A stretch of DNA of 64,000 nt from Epiperipatus broadwayi (taxonomy: Eukaryota; Onychophora; Udeonychophora; Euonychophora; Peripatidae). The notes below the pieces were generated by a model. It was not told where the DNA came from. It did not search any database and saw only the letters and a list, made by a program, of their open reading frames with translations. The translations under genes and the position numbers were made by a program. Positions 48,000 through 60,419 of the stretch are shown piece by piece. The DNA lies in assembly GCA_028023455.1 (NCBI GenBank), contig JAQFVV010012396.1:9092085-9156084 (forward strand), given 5' to 3'. How positions within the stretch are numbered: position 1 is the stretch's first letter; the number at the start of each line of letters is the position of its first letter.

Positions 48000-49330
48000 T
48001 GAGTCAAAAGTTGTTGAATTTCATTTTTGAAGCAGGTAAGTAGAGATCATAGCTGGTCTTGCATTTGTTCATGAATATCTTCGAAAAATTAGGCTCAGTG
48101 TATTTCACTTTTGGGTCTGAAAAAAGAAATTTGTTTAGAGTTTTATAAAAAAAAGTGTTATGCAATTCTTCATTTATTTGAAAAATTTCTTGATTGATCA
48201 TCCAAAAAGGTGATCATGATTTGAGATGCACCTTTGGTGATGAAACTTTCGAGTTAAGAGTAAGTCTGTTCTGCTAAATATCTTTATAATATTTTTTGTA
48301 AAGAAAATTATCTTCTGATATCTGAGTGAGAAATTTTTAAAACCAAAGGAAGGAAAAAGACTTACATGTTGAAATATTTTTGGTTAATATTTAATTGTAT
48401 ATTAAGAAGTTAGAATGATCACTTTTTCTCCAGAAACATTGTTGAACAATAGAATATTCTATAGTTAATGAAGCTGTCCTTCAAGTATATGCACTACAAC
48501 TAGCCAAATTTCCAAAGAAATTTGTTTCTAAATATTATTTGGATTTAATCTTTGGTAGATGAAGAAAGTAAGTTAGGCTACAGTTCAAGATTAATCCTAA
48601 GTAGCTTGAGATTGTACAGGGTTTTAATTGATTATGGCAGAAAGTTATATTCAGTTTATGAAATATTTGTCTGTTTAGATGAAAAACTGATCTTATTCTC
48701 TTTGTAGATATAGAGATAAGATCTTAAGTCTTTGAAAAGAATTTTCAAACTTTTCTATTTTTATAAAATCAAATTGTCATCATAGATACATTCTGTTTTT
48801 AGATCATAGATGAATATATTAAAGTAGGAGAGAAAATAACTCCTGTAAATTTTTGTGTCTGCTTCGTTTATCATTTAGAATTATTTGAGTTTTTCTATTG
48901 GAAGCTTTGTCAAAACTTTCAGGAGACCATTTTTCTGAGTAGTCATGTACTGAAGTTAGATCAATAAAAATAACACTTGAATTTATTTTGAAAACTTTTT
49001 TAAATATGAGTTATTGAAGATAAAACGTGTTCACTGAAGCTTTTCTTGAACTAGGGTAAATCTAACCTGGTCTAAAAAATAGATGTATTTTTAATTTTTT
49101 TTTTTTTTTCCAAAGAGCTAGTACGGAATGGAAGATCATTTTTTGGATTATTGTTACTTTTAAATTTTAAGATTGCTTTAGTTTTACTTTCATGCCAATT
49201 TTTGGAATAGTTTTTGTATGAATAATATCATTGAATAGTTTATCAGTCATGCTTTAGTTTTATGTCTTAAATTTTTCAAGTTCGCTAACATCTGGTTTTG
49301 TTAAACTGAAATTAGAGAAGCATTGAAATT
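48000..49330 (-). mobile_element. LINE relic, CR1/Jockey-like, copy 1
   Basis: On the minus strand, a reverse-transcriptase start reads HTKTIPKIGMKVK near 49190-49250, then a palm block SSVIFIDLTSVHDYS near 48945-48990 with the first catalytic Asp kept. Both blocks recur on the plus strand at 58500-58815, which shows one family. Later frames, such as 48004-48201, carry no motif I can name. Many stops and shifts show decay. The clade is uncertain. The I-P-K-I-W...A-V-L-K-P motif fits Jockey/CR1-group LINEs. Confidence 0.55.
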
Positions 49331-49817
49331 AAGTTGAGAACATTGAGAAAAAATACATTATAGTTCTGCCGTAATAATGTTTTTACTTGTTCTGTCAATC
49401 TTTTGTCTAGAAATTTGATGTACTAGATTGTACTGGTCAGATTCAGCATGTTTCATGGTTTTCATTTAGTTTTATTTATTTATATGGGTGCCACCTGGCT
49501 TTAAGCATCAATAAATAAACCAGCACATATATTTAAAACAATATATTCCACTTATCACCACCGTTAAAAACTTGTAAACAATAGCGCACACCTTTTTTTT
49601 CTTGCAAAAATATATATAACTTATAAAATATAATTTTTTCACATTAAAACCAATCAAAACACCCTCCTTGTTTCTTTCCAAAAGCTGTATTTTTTCATAA
49701 CTATATATATACATTTATTTGTTTACCACATCTAATGTTTTGGCCAGTTTATTTGTAGACATTTTCAAGAATCTACAAAATGCATATTATATTTTTATAA
49801 TTATCCATATAATTTAA

Positions 49818-50257
49818 AATAAAAAGGTAAACATGAATTTGCCAGGTCACGACACCAGAGTGTTTCTTGTCGAATTATTTACAAATTTATCATGAAATAT
49901 CAAATACAGGGTGGCATAAAATTATAAAAAAATTAAATATCTGATAAACAATAATTTATTAAAATAATAATAACCTTTGTCCTACTAACATTCATAATAC
50001 TGTCCATTGTAGTTTTCGGACTGACTAATTTGCGAATTTTATCACTTGTATAAGCGAAACTTTAATGGATAGTAATTATGAATGTTGGTAGGATAAATAT
50101 GTTATTATTTTAATAAATTACCATATTTTTTATCAGATATTTAATTATAATATAATTTTATGCTGCTGTGTATTTGATATTTCATGACAAATTTTAAATA
50201 ACTCGATAAGAAACACTGGTGTTGTGACGTGGCAAATTTTATGTTTACCAATAAAAA
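49818..50257. mobile_element. Hairpin MITE with 8-bp target-site duplication
   Basis: The element spans 49826-50249 and starts GGTAAACATGAATTTGCCAG. Its right end, read in reverse complement, is GGTAAACATAAAATTTGCCA. The inverted arms are about 185 bp long around a loop near 50040. AATAAAAA flanks it on both sides (49818-49825 and 50250-50257). It is inserted in the left arm of the inverted Penelope-like structure, where the right arm has no counterpart. An 8-bp duplication suits hAT or Merlin-type movement, but I see no coding sequence to decide. Confidence 0.8.
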
Positions 50258-50704
50258 CACAAGAAATGCATCTATCCCTATCATAAAAAAAACATAACAT
50301 TTTCCTTTTATTTATCCATACCTCTTTTTATATATATACTATATTATATATACACTACACTTACTTGCTTCTTTTCTCTTTAAACTTTTTCCTTTTTACT
50401 TATACATTTCTTTTTTTTTTTATCATAACAAACCATAAATATTTTTCCTTTCCTTTTTATAGCACTTAAGTACTTATTTAAAAATAATACCTTTACATAA
50501 ATTGATTCTTTATTTAAAATATATCATTTATTCTATTCAGAACAGGTTAATTTCTTTTTATATATAAACTCTCCTTTACCTTTCTTTCTATATATAATCT
50601 TACTTTCTCCAACATTTTTATCTTAAAATCAATATGGAAAGGTATGCAATTTATTGTTGAAACCATGTGTAATTTAGATAAAGTAATAAAGAAAAAAAGA
50701 AATA

Positions 50705-50930
50705 TGAATGGTATTTATAGAATTGAGTGTTTAAATTGTAAAAAAGATAGTAGAAATTATATATTGATTCAACAATGAATAAATTAGGGACAAGGTTGAA
50801 ACAATATTTGAGTGATAAAAATTCAAATGTTAACATACACAGTGAGGAATTTGGGCATATAGATTTTAAGATCAGATTGTTGGAGAAAGTAAGATTATTT
50901 AGAGAGAGAATGGTAAAGGAGAGTTTATAA
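50705..50930 (+). pseudogene. GIY-YIG endonuclease remnant (Penelope-like)
   Basis: MNGIYRIECLNCKK opens in one frame. After a shift near the YI site, the next frame reads DSTMNKLGTRLKQYLSDKNS, then HSEEFGHIDF and FRERMVKESL before a stop at 50928-50930. The order GIY, Cys-x2-Cys, YI-x-S-T, R-L-x-x-Y/H, H...H-I-D-F, K-E-S-L is that of the GIY-YIG nuclease at the C-terminus of Penelope-like retroelements, which makes the target nick. The frame break at the YIG site disables it. Confidence 0.7.
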
Positions 50931-51423
50931 AAAGAAATAAACCTAATCGGAATAGAATAAATTATATAAATGATATATTTTAAGTAAAGAATAAATTTGT
51001 TTGTAATGGTATCATTTTTAAATAAGTTCTTAAGCGGTATAAAAAAGAAAGGAAAAATATTTATGATTTGTTTTTATAAAAAAAGAAATATATAAGTAAA
51101 AGTTTGAAGAGAAAAGAAGCAAGTAAATGTATTGTATATATATATGAAGAGATGGATAAATGAAAGGAAAATGTCATGGTTTTTTTATGGTAGGGACAGA
51201 TGCATTCTTTATGTTTTTATTTTATTTTTAATTGTATGGATTATTATAAAAATATGTATTTTGTAGATCCTCGAAAATGATTACAAATAAGGTGGTCAAA
51301 ATATTGGATGTGATAAACAAATAAATATATATATATGGTGATGAAAAAATGAAGTTTTTGGAAAGAAACAAGAAGAGTGTTTTGATTGGTTTTAATGTGA
51401 AAATAACATATTTAAAACAATAT

Positions 51424-53596
51424 TTTATTTAATAATATAATGATGACCACTATACAGCCCTATTTGCAATACTAGACTAGAACACTTTACTCCCAATGGA
51501 TGTAGACTATACAATCTTACATATAAGGAAGTTAATAGTTTGATTAAATAATATATAATTTAAAATTCTTTTGACTAAATTCTTTTAATCTTTATATATT
51601 ATTGTCTTATTCCATATGCAGGCAGAAAGACAATTATTATCCATAAATGTCCAAGATTCCATTACTAAGGTTAATTTTAATTTTCATTTCTATTATAGTA
51701 TTAATGTATTTATAGATAATAGAGTATATTTATCACACGTTGAACCCAACTTTTATAAATTTAAATCACAACTCTGCATATTTTATCATTTTTTAATTTT
51801 TCTTTTCAAAGTAATAATTTATACATATATTAAAGAAAGTTGTTACAATGCTATTCACTTCAATAACATATATAATAACAGCAAATTTTTTCTTTAAAAA
51901 ACTGACAATTTCTACAAATAATATTGGGATTATGAACATTAAATATAAACTTAAAATAGTTAGAGTTCAAACAGTCTTTTAATAAATAAAATTTTCAAAA
52001 CAAAATAGCTTTCATTTATTTCTTCTTCCTGAAAAATATTAAACAGTTCATATAGGATTATAATATGCTTTCACAAGTTCCATGTCTACTATCTGAAATT
52101 TGCATTTCCCATTTTCATTGGAGTTATTTGAAATAGTTCCAAGGTATTCCAGGTTAGATATATAGCGAGCTGAAGACGTTTTTTTTTTTTATTTCTATTC
52201 GCTAAACATAGTGATGGTTTGATAGATCTGAATGAAGAAAGAATTCAGTCTGATTGAATAAGAAAAAGAAAAGCTGAATTTTGTATAAAAATTTTTTTTT
52301 TTTTTTAAAAAAAAAAAGAAAACTAATTTGCACATCACTTTGATTGTTTAGAGAAAAAATTTTTTTTTTAGTGAAATGAATAGTAGATTGTTCATTTCAA
52401 GATTGATAATTTCATTCATTGGCTAATGATAATAATAGTGTTTATAGGAACTTTCACACTCACCCACTTTATATAAAAATGACTAGGTCTTTTGATTAAA
52501 TTTTGTAAATTTTTGTTTTTTTGTGGTCTCTATTCATCATGTGGAGACTTTATGTTTGTCAGCAATTTCAAATCTTTGATATATATTAGTAAAAAAGAAT
52601 TTTGCTAGTTTTGGTCCAATTTGGAATAAATTGCTTATATTATTTTTGAAAGATAAAAACCTGCTTACTACTGCATTTTTCATCTAAAACATATAAATAT
52701 TAAAATCATTAACATGTTTCTATTAATTTTAAAACTTAATCTCTGAATCTATAATTATTGCTTTGAACTTAGATAATAGTTATTTTTATATCATGATGTC
52801 TATAGATATCTGTTGGCATTGTCATATCATCAGGGAAAATGATATAAGAGCAAAAGATCTCCAATGCTATCTCCATTCTTAACAAAACAATGTTTAGTAT
52901 TTATGATTTAAATGAATATTAAACCAAATTGGAGATGGACAAAACTCATACACATTTTTTAATATCTGTTTTTTTGTATTCTTTCAAGATTCATATACAA
53001 CTTGCATAATAATTCTCTCTCCTTGAAGCTGTGTTTTTATCAGAGTATCCAGCAAATAATGTTTTCCTTTCAAAATTGCCAAAATCAATAAAACAAATAT
53101 TAACTGTTCAATATCATTTTGCAATAATTCACACTGCTTTATTTGCATTCTTAGTATTTCTTAACTTGCTCTTAGTAAGACTTCAGTTGTATGTAAAATT
53201 AATTTAATTTTAAAATCTTAAACTCAACTTTATGTAAGTCTTTTCTCTAAAGAAATCTATTACAAAAATCTATTGATCACCCATGAATCATAAATTATAA
53301 GCAACATAATTTCAGTAATTTATCTGGATTTAATTTCTGTAATTTTCTGCAATTTGTAAGTTTTGATTGTAGCTTCTACAATCTCATCCTTCATTATTGC
53401 AATACCTAGTTTTTTGTCTACTTCATTTCATTTTCTATCATCACACATAATGTCTTATTATTTCTATCATAAAAATCACATGCACTTGTTTCTAAATCTA
53501 TTTCAACTAGTAATTTAGTATTCTAGATTTTATAGTTTTATTTTTGAGACTTTTTATACAGTGTTTTATCTTGCTGTATTATAAACTAAATCTGTA
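51424..53596. other. A+T-rich sequence with possible LINE scraps
   Basis: No gene is recognised. The minus strand at about 53270-53470 has a weak RT-like stretch (DEIVEATIKTYKLQK), too short to name. The plus-strand open frame at 51616-51897 is low-complexity. Long T/A runs lie near 52180 and 52290. Confidence 0.3.
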
Positions 53597-54160
53597 CTTA
53601 AGGATTAGTCCGGATATCAAGATTGATTTAGGATAATTCTGCAGTTGAATTATTAATCAATGAAATTAATGATTCAAATTTTAAAGTGTTTAATTTGTTC
53701 TACAAATTATAAATGACTTTTAAAAAAAATTCTAACGAATCAGCATGACATGCATGCACAATATTAATAGAAAGGATTGAGGACTGTTTTTTTTTTTTAA
53801 TGACAGTTTGTAAAAGAAATGGGTATATACATTTATAAAAAATGTTAACTAAAATAAAATCAGTTAAGTACTTAATTTTATCTATAGTTAGAATTTATCT
53901 AATTAAAGATGTAATTAGTTGTTTGTTTTTTTTTAATCAGTAATTTTTACAAACTTTCATTAAAAAAAAAAAAGGAAGACAAACTGTCCTCACTCCTTTC
54001 TCTTAATATTGTATATGCATGTTTGTAAATATTCTTGTTGATTTATCAGAATTTTTCATAAAAAGTCATTTATAATTTAAAATTTGAATTGTTAATTTCA
54101 TTGATTAATAATTCATCTGCTAAATTATCGATAATCAATTAATCCTTAAATACCAGTAAA
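53597..54160. repeat. Foldback repeat 1
   Basis: The left arm (about 53597-53805) is matched in inverted orientation by 53950-54160, for example ATTAATCAATGAAATTAA near 53650 against TTAATTTCATTGATTAAT near 54090, and GGATTGAGGACTGT against ACTGTCCTCACTCC. The spacer of about 150 bp is A+T-rich. No coding content or clear target duplication is seen. Confidence 0.75.
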
Positions 54161-54175
54161 TCTTACCTATTTTTT

Positions 54176-55203
54176 TAATATATGGGATTTGAACACAGAC
54201 TTTCAAGCACCTTTCACCTTTCCACGCTATCTCATACCACTGATACACATGATTACACATTATGTAGAAAAGATAAGTAATCAACATACATATTTCGTGA
54301 TGAACCAGCACTCATCAGTTGGTCCAGATCATCAAGTCCCACACACATATATAATCAGTGCTCAGTTTATATTAAGATTGCAAATCTTCATATTGCAGTG
54401 GATAGACTTCAATTTACTCCAATTCCTCAGCCATCCATAGCATTGAAAATCTGATGATGGAATGCCCAAATCTCATGCTGATGCCAATATTATTATTATA
54501 CGAAATGTAAACATTACAAGCATAAAGCTAAACTAGTCAATATATAATTAAAATTACCCCAAATCCAAAATTCAGCTAGACCAGCAAAAAAATAATATTA
54601 AAACATAACCAAAGGTTTCACTATTAATTTTGATGAAGCTAAGGTTGTCTTCTTTGAGAGAAATGAAATCAAAAGAAGATTAAAGAATCTTTATTATTGA
54701 AAATTTATTATTCTGAAGCAATTAGCTTATTTAAGAGTTCTTTTAATATTAAGGATGGATGGGAAGAGAATGGATTTGTGGGTAATGTTTAATATTATAT
54801 ATATTGTGTAGTTTTTGTAGTTCTTTACATTTGAGAAGTCTGCTTGTAGCAGTGAAACCTTTGGTTGTATTTTAATATTTTTTTACTGGTCTGGCTGAAT
54901 TTTGGATTTGGAGTAATTTTAATTATGCGAAATATGTATATTGGTGATTATTTATCTTTAGACTGAAGCCTGTCCATTACAGTATGAAGATTTGCTATCT
55001 TAATATAAACTGAGCACTGATTATATATATGTGGTGTGGGAGATGATGATCTGGACCAACTGATGAATGCTGGTTCGGCATGAAATATATATATTGGTGA
55101 TTATTTATTTTTTCTACATGTGTGTGGTCATGTGTATTGGTAGTATGAGATAGTGTGGATAGTTGAAGGGTACTTGAAAGTCTGTGTTCAAGTCCCATAT
55201 ATG
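54176..55203. repeat. Foldback repeat 2
   Basis: Arms at about 54180-54430 and 54960-55203 match in inverted orientation, for example GAACACAGACTTTCAAG and CATCAGTTGGTCCAGATCAT. An inner pair (about 54550-54625 and 54840-54925) shares CCAAATCCAAAATTCAG and CCAAAGGTTTCACT. The outer ends are ATATATGGGA and TCCCATATAT. The open frames at 54189-54440 and 54995-55222 are mirror images of each other through this repeat and are not genes. It adjoins foldback repeat 1. Confidence 0.8.
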
Positions 55204-57180
55204 AAGAATGCCTGTATTTCAACTTTTTTTTTTATATAATTCTGTTTCATTATATTAATTTTCTATATTTATTTTTTACTCTGTTATAATGCCTTTTGTG
55301 TGTGTGTGTATATATATATGTTACCATTTTATTAATCATCTCATTGTTAATTTAAGACTTTTTTTAGCATTTACTCTTAATGCACTGTCTTTGCAGCCAT
55401 TTTTAAGTTGTTTTTAAAAATTTCCTACTATTTATTTAAATTTATATTATCATGCATTTTGCTATTATTTAATTTTAATTTTTTATTTTAAAACTTTTTA
55501 CATTCTTAAAATTTAGCTTCAATTCTGCCACATGTATAAGTCAATATGGTTCCATTGATTAATAAGTAAATGAAAAGAGTTATTATTTATATTTGTTAGG
55601 ATAATCAATGCACAAAAGATAAAGAATAGTAAATCCTTTTGTGATTTTAGATCATTTATTCACTGTTACTTTGGTATCTTTTCTACAAAAGTTTATTATT
55701 TTTTGATCTTTTAATCATAGTCTATAATTTTAATTGAACTACTATAGCATTTCAATTCCCCATTATTGTTATACATTATCTTTTTCATAAATGTTAAGAT
55801 AAAATTGTGGGCTCAATAATTTGAAAAGCACATTTTTCTAAAAATTGTGATGTTACTATCATATTACAATTGTATTTTTGTTGTTACAATCAGTGCATCA
55901 ACACTTGTAACTAATACAGATAATACCTTGACCCTTTTATTAAATAGTCATCATTTCAAAATCCTTTATTTCATATTGGTTCTTGAATAAATGTGTATTA
56001 AACATAAGATGTCCGTCTTTATTCCAACCTTCTAACAAAACAATGATATCTATTGAATATAGTTTTTAAATTACTATATATACTAGATAAGTTTGAATAT
56101 AGTTTTAATCAGATAACAATTATTCAGATAGATAGTTTTTATATATGAAGTGATTATAAACTAATTATTGTGTTACAGATTTCAATTTTCAAAATAGCCT
56201 TTGGGAATATGTAATTAAAGATAAAGCAAGTTCTCAAATTTTTGAATAAATTGACTTTAAATAACATATACATACTTTACAATATTACAGGGATTATCAA
56301 TGGCATTCTGATTGAATTGAGATGATAAAAAATTATTTTAAATACAGCGCATGCATTTGCTCCATCACCTACATTTTGCATATGCAACTCACATGTAAAT
56401 GGAAGCCATGATTCAATTCAATTTACTAATTATTTTGTACAATAAACATACATTTAATTTTTGCTATTTTTAATAAAGATAAGAGTTAAACGGAATGGAA
56501 ATATTTTTTTCCCCAGGGAGGATTAATTTTGCCTGGATTTTTTTTTATTGGCGGTCAATTGACCTTTGATACTTTTGTATGCAACTGCTTGATAAAAAAT
56601 GACTATATATATTCAGATAAAATATTACATTGATTAATTCATTTGAAACACTTCTATTCATAATTATATAATAATACATTTTAGATTTTGATGCTTTTAC
56701 TTGGAAAAAAAAGTTTATAATTAGTGATAGCGGGTTAATGCGTGAATAAAGTCCACAAATACATGAGACTTGATAATATCATTCAGATCTCATATGTCTT
56801 TTGTAATTAAAACAAATTTCTCATAGAGAAAAATTCCAAATGTCCAGTTTTAAAGAAAAGAAAAATATATGAAAAACTTCCAATTTAGAGTTGATTTTTT
56901 TATATCGCAAAAATGAATTTTTTTGCTAAAAAGAGTTCATTAATCAGTTTTTCAATTAAACTATGGAAAATGGAAAGCTAAAAGCGCTTTGCCTATTCTG
57001 AATCACTGTACATTAATTGGCATTTTTGTAAACAATATACATTTGTTAAAGTGCCAAGATGAATCTTCTCCATGCCAAAGAAAATTTTAAACATGTCTTT
57101 CAAATGCAATTTAATTTAACAAAACATACTTTTCGCATATGATTCTATGTATTTTAAAATATTGAATGACCAATATTATA
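55204..57180. other. A+T-rich sequence
   Basis: A short TG/TA repeat lies near 55298-55320. Otherwise I see no gene or recognisable element. Confidence 0.4.
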
Positions 57181-57246
57181 AGACCTGGTTATAATGGGCT
57201 TTAGAAGTATATAATATAAATTTAGAAGCCCATAATAACTGGATCT
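57181..57246 (+). other. Isolated stem-loop, pre-miRNA-like or MITE remnant
   Basis: AGACCTGGTTATAATGGGCT pairs with AGCCCATAATAACTGGATCT across a loop of about 20 A+T-rich bases. That gives about 22 pairs with three G-T wobbles and two or three mismatches. Size and shape resemble a microRNA precursor, but old MITEs leave the same trace. No expression evidence is available. Confidence 0.4.
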
Positions 57247-57923
57247 ATTTTTATATTATATATAATAAGATTGTTAGAATCATTTCTGCATGTGGAATAA
57301 CCTTGCCATGCAGATTTGGCATGATACCATTAAAAAGTTGCCAACACCTGCAATATTACATAAAGAAAACATTTCATTTAGGCAAATAAATATTAGATTT
57401 ACAGTGTGTTTCAGAAATGGTTCATTTATTACCTACTAATCTATTAATATTGGATCATTTTTCCTGCTCCCCAAAGCAACATAAAACAAGTTTTATGACC
57501 ATTATAATTTATATTCCTGTAATTGAAACTGACCAGTTCTAAAATGTAATTTATGAAGAATTGACTAGAATCAATGTTTTGGAAATTTTGAAAGAAATTT
57601 TGACAGAATCACATCCTTTCTTGCTATGATAGATATAACAAACTTATAAAAATGCCAAAGGGTTCATAAAAGCAATAAATTCCAAATTGGAAGAAATGAA
57701 CAATATTTTTAATATTGAGTAACTTATCAAAAGTTGAGAATTTTTGACAAACTTATAAAATATTTGATGTTGTTAGAAATTGGAATGGAAAGAGATCATG
57801 GAGTAACAAACTTTATAAGATAAGTCAAAAAGAATCACATAGATTTTGTAGATGTAGCAACTGTTAATAAAATCAATAAATATTGCATCATTTTCTTTTT
57901 ATATATGTACCATTAATATCGAT

Positions 57924-58207
57924 ATATTTAAAAAACAAATTGATTTAACATACTTTTATGAAAAGTCTTCTTTTTATTATTTTTTAATCAATTTTCTCCA
58001 ACATTTTGACCATATTACATAGTCATTGTGTAGGATTATTCTTCTTGCTTATTTTCATCACATATGAAAGTACACAAGAAGGTTAATTCTTAACAATGAC
58101 CAATATGGTTAAAACATTGGAGAAAATTGAAATAAAATAAAAAAAGATTAAAACAAAACAAGATATGAATAGAAAAAATGTGTTTCATGAATTTGTTTTT
58201 TAAATAT
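57924..58207. repeat. Short foldback element, about 284 bp
   Basis: ATATTTAAAAAACAAATT at 57924 is matched by AATTTGTTTTTTAAATAT at 58190-58207. Inner arms share CAATTTTCTCCAA and its complement, and AACCTTCTTGTG-like sequence, around an axis near 58060. It has no coding content and looks like a MITE. Confidence 0.65.
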
Positions 58208-58359
58208 ATAGAAACTTCTTTAATAGAACTAGAAACTGTTGCTAAGAGTTTCAATTTTATCAGATTTCTAAATCCATGATTGATGTAATATATATATAAA
58301 ACATCATTAAATCAGAAGTGCATACTTAGTTTTCACAGTGTTTTTCTAATTGGAACTTA

Positions 58360-59060
58360 TAAAATCAATAGATATTGATGAATTTGCATTGACTATCCTT
58401 AAACCAGTAAAGACCCCAAAAGCATATAACACCTCCAAGAATTTTTAAAAAAAATTAAGGAATCTAAAAGCCAAAGCAGGGTAGCCAAAACTATTCAGTA
58501 ATATTATTCATATAGAAACTATTCCAAAAATTTGGCATGAAAGTAAAACTATAGCAGTCTTGAAACCTAATAAATCTAATAATGTTCCATAAAATTATCA
58601 TCCAAAAATCATTAATTGTTCTTTATAAATTTGTTGAAGGATTCTCAAGAATTATGCCAATAGTTAAGAACTGTCTACCTTTTGAATAGGCTGATTTAAA
58701 CCAGAATGAAACTGCATCAACAAATTTTATTTTTATAAGTCACATGAAAAAGACTTTTCAAAGATATTAAAGACTTATGTTATATTTATTGATCTGACAT
58801 CAATTCATGGTTCTCTTTAGAAAAAAATCATCTAAAAGTACCTAAAATATTTAAATGTAGGGAAATCAATAACTTATTTGGTAGAATATACTCCAATAAA
58901 TGGTTAATTGTAGCAAATACATTTTATGAAATGGTTTCCTAAGATTTTTCACAAACTGTGCAGGAAATTCGTCTATGACAATCACATTGTTTTAATTTCA
59001 TAAAAAAGATCCTTTATAGAAATAGGTAAATTGCAAAATATTTATATAGTAAAGCTTAAA
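58360..59060 (+). mobile_element. LINE relic, CR1/Jockey-like, copy 2
   Basis: The plus strand reads TIPKIWHESKTIAVLKP near 58508-58565, then a degenerate NYHPKIINC block, and VIFIDLTSIHGSL near 58771-58812, the first catalytic Asp of reverse transcriptase. A later stretch near 58950 (CAGNSSMTI) resembles the palm. The same two blocks occur at 48945-49250 on the minus strand. Stops and shifts are frequent. The upstream part of the element may extend to about 57480 but has no motif I can name. Confidence 0.6.
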
Positions 59061-60419
59061 ATTTATCTAAATTAGGAAATTATTTGATTTAAGATTGCAG
59101 GAAGAATTAAGACCTTAACTTATTCATCTTGATGTTTTATTTTTAAGATTTTTTGTTTTTTTGAATACAGTATATTTAGTTGTTTTTTTTTTTTTTTGTG
59201 ATTATTATAATTATATAATTTTTTTCTCTTGAATGTTCATTGAAGGAAGTGATTGTTTTTCTTTAAAAAAAAAAAGGTATTGAAGAAATAAAGTAAAAGT
59301 CAAGTTTCACAGTATTTGAATTAAATTAATAAACTTATAGAAATTGAATGATGATTTGAGAGAACTATTCATTAATACTAGTGATTATTTACATCTTAAT
59401 AGATTTTAATTTAACAATAATGTTTCAGTATTCAAAAAAAGAATCCACATTTATTCTATTCAATGAATGTTCTTATGCAATGTAAATAGAAGAATTTAAA
59501 AATTCTTATTAATGTTTATGTATAATGAATTGTGATATCTTGATTAACATTCAAGTTAGTAGTGAGTTAGTAATTCAGTTATTCAGAAATTGAATCAAAA
59601 CTTTTTTAAAACAATTTTTGGCAAATTATTGAATTAACTATTTGTTCTGAAGAATTTATAGAAAAATTTGAACATTTTCATTTGAGTATATAATGGAAAA
59701 CTATATTCTAAATGTTTAAATCATAAAGATATTCCAAATGATTGGAAGAATGCATTAGTGGTACTAATATTTAAGAAAAGTGTAAAAGAAGATATAAATT
59801 TGTTAATTTTGGACAAGATTTTTAATAGTATCATTACACATTGTCTACAATTTTGAATTTAAATCCATCAATAAAAAACAAGCTGAATTTAAAAGTTGTT
59901 ATAGTATAGTAGATCTAATGCAAGTATTAAGGGAAATTATAGAAAGGATAAGTATTAATTTCTATCTTCCATTGGATTTGTAGATTATGAAATGGCATTT
60001 GAACTTATAAACATTTTGACAATGATTAAAGGTTTAAAATATCAAGACAAATCCAGGTATATTCAAATTCTCAAGAATATTTATCAAAATGCACCAGCAT
60101 TATATGATGACTGTTAAGATTTAACATTCATAAATATGTATTATGGTGATTGAATATGTTTAAAATGTTTTACAACAGTTTTGTGGGAAATGTTTTGTGA
60201 ATTAAAATAAGACAAACAAATAAAAATCAATAGATATTATATCATCTGGAACTTATAGATGATATTGCCTGTTTTTATAAATAATACTTTAGGCAGTATT
60301 ACAAGAGTTATCAAATGAAAATAAGAAAATAGTATTAAAAATAAATTCTTAAAGATTATTATAATGTTTAATAGCTTTTAAAAAAGGTAAACATTAATAG
60401 TTATGAAGTAGAAGTTAAC

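Larger units (their letters stand above)
49529..51423. mobile_element. Penelope-like element copies in inverted arrangement
   Basis: Two copies of one 3' region face away from an axis near 50740. The right arm runs plus from about 50850 to 51400. The left arm runs minus from about 50640 down to 49640 and contains a nested hairpin MITE. The right copy also carries a GIY-YIG endonuclease remnant at 50705-50930. ATATTTAAAACAATAT occurs on both sides, at 49529-49544 and 51408-51423, and may be a 16-bp target-site duplication. Inverted or partial tandem copies are common for Penelope-like elements. The left arm has about 90 bp beyond the matching end of the right arm. Confidence 0.65.

Noticed and set aside
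54189-55222. Two similar open frames in opposite orientation
   Set aside because: They are the two arms of a foldback repeat read on opposite strands, not a gene family.
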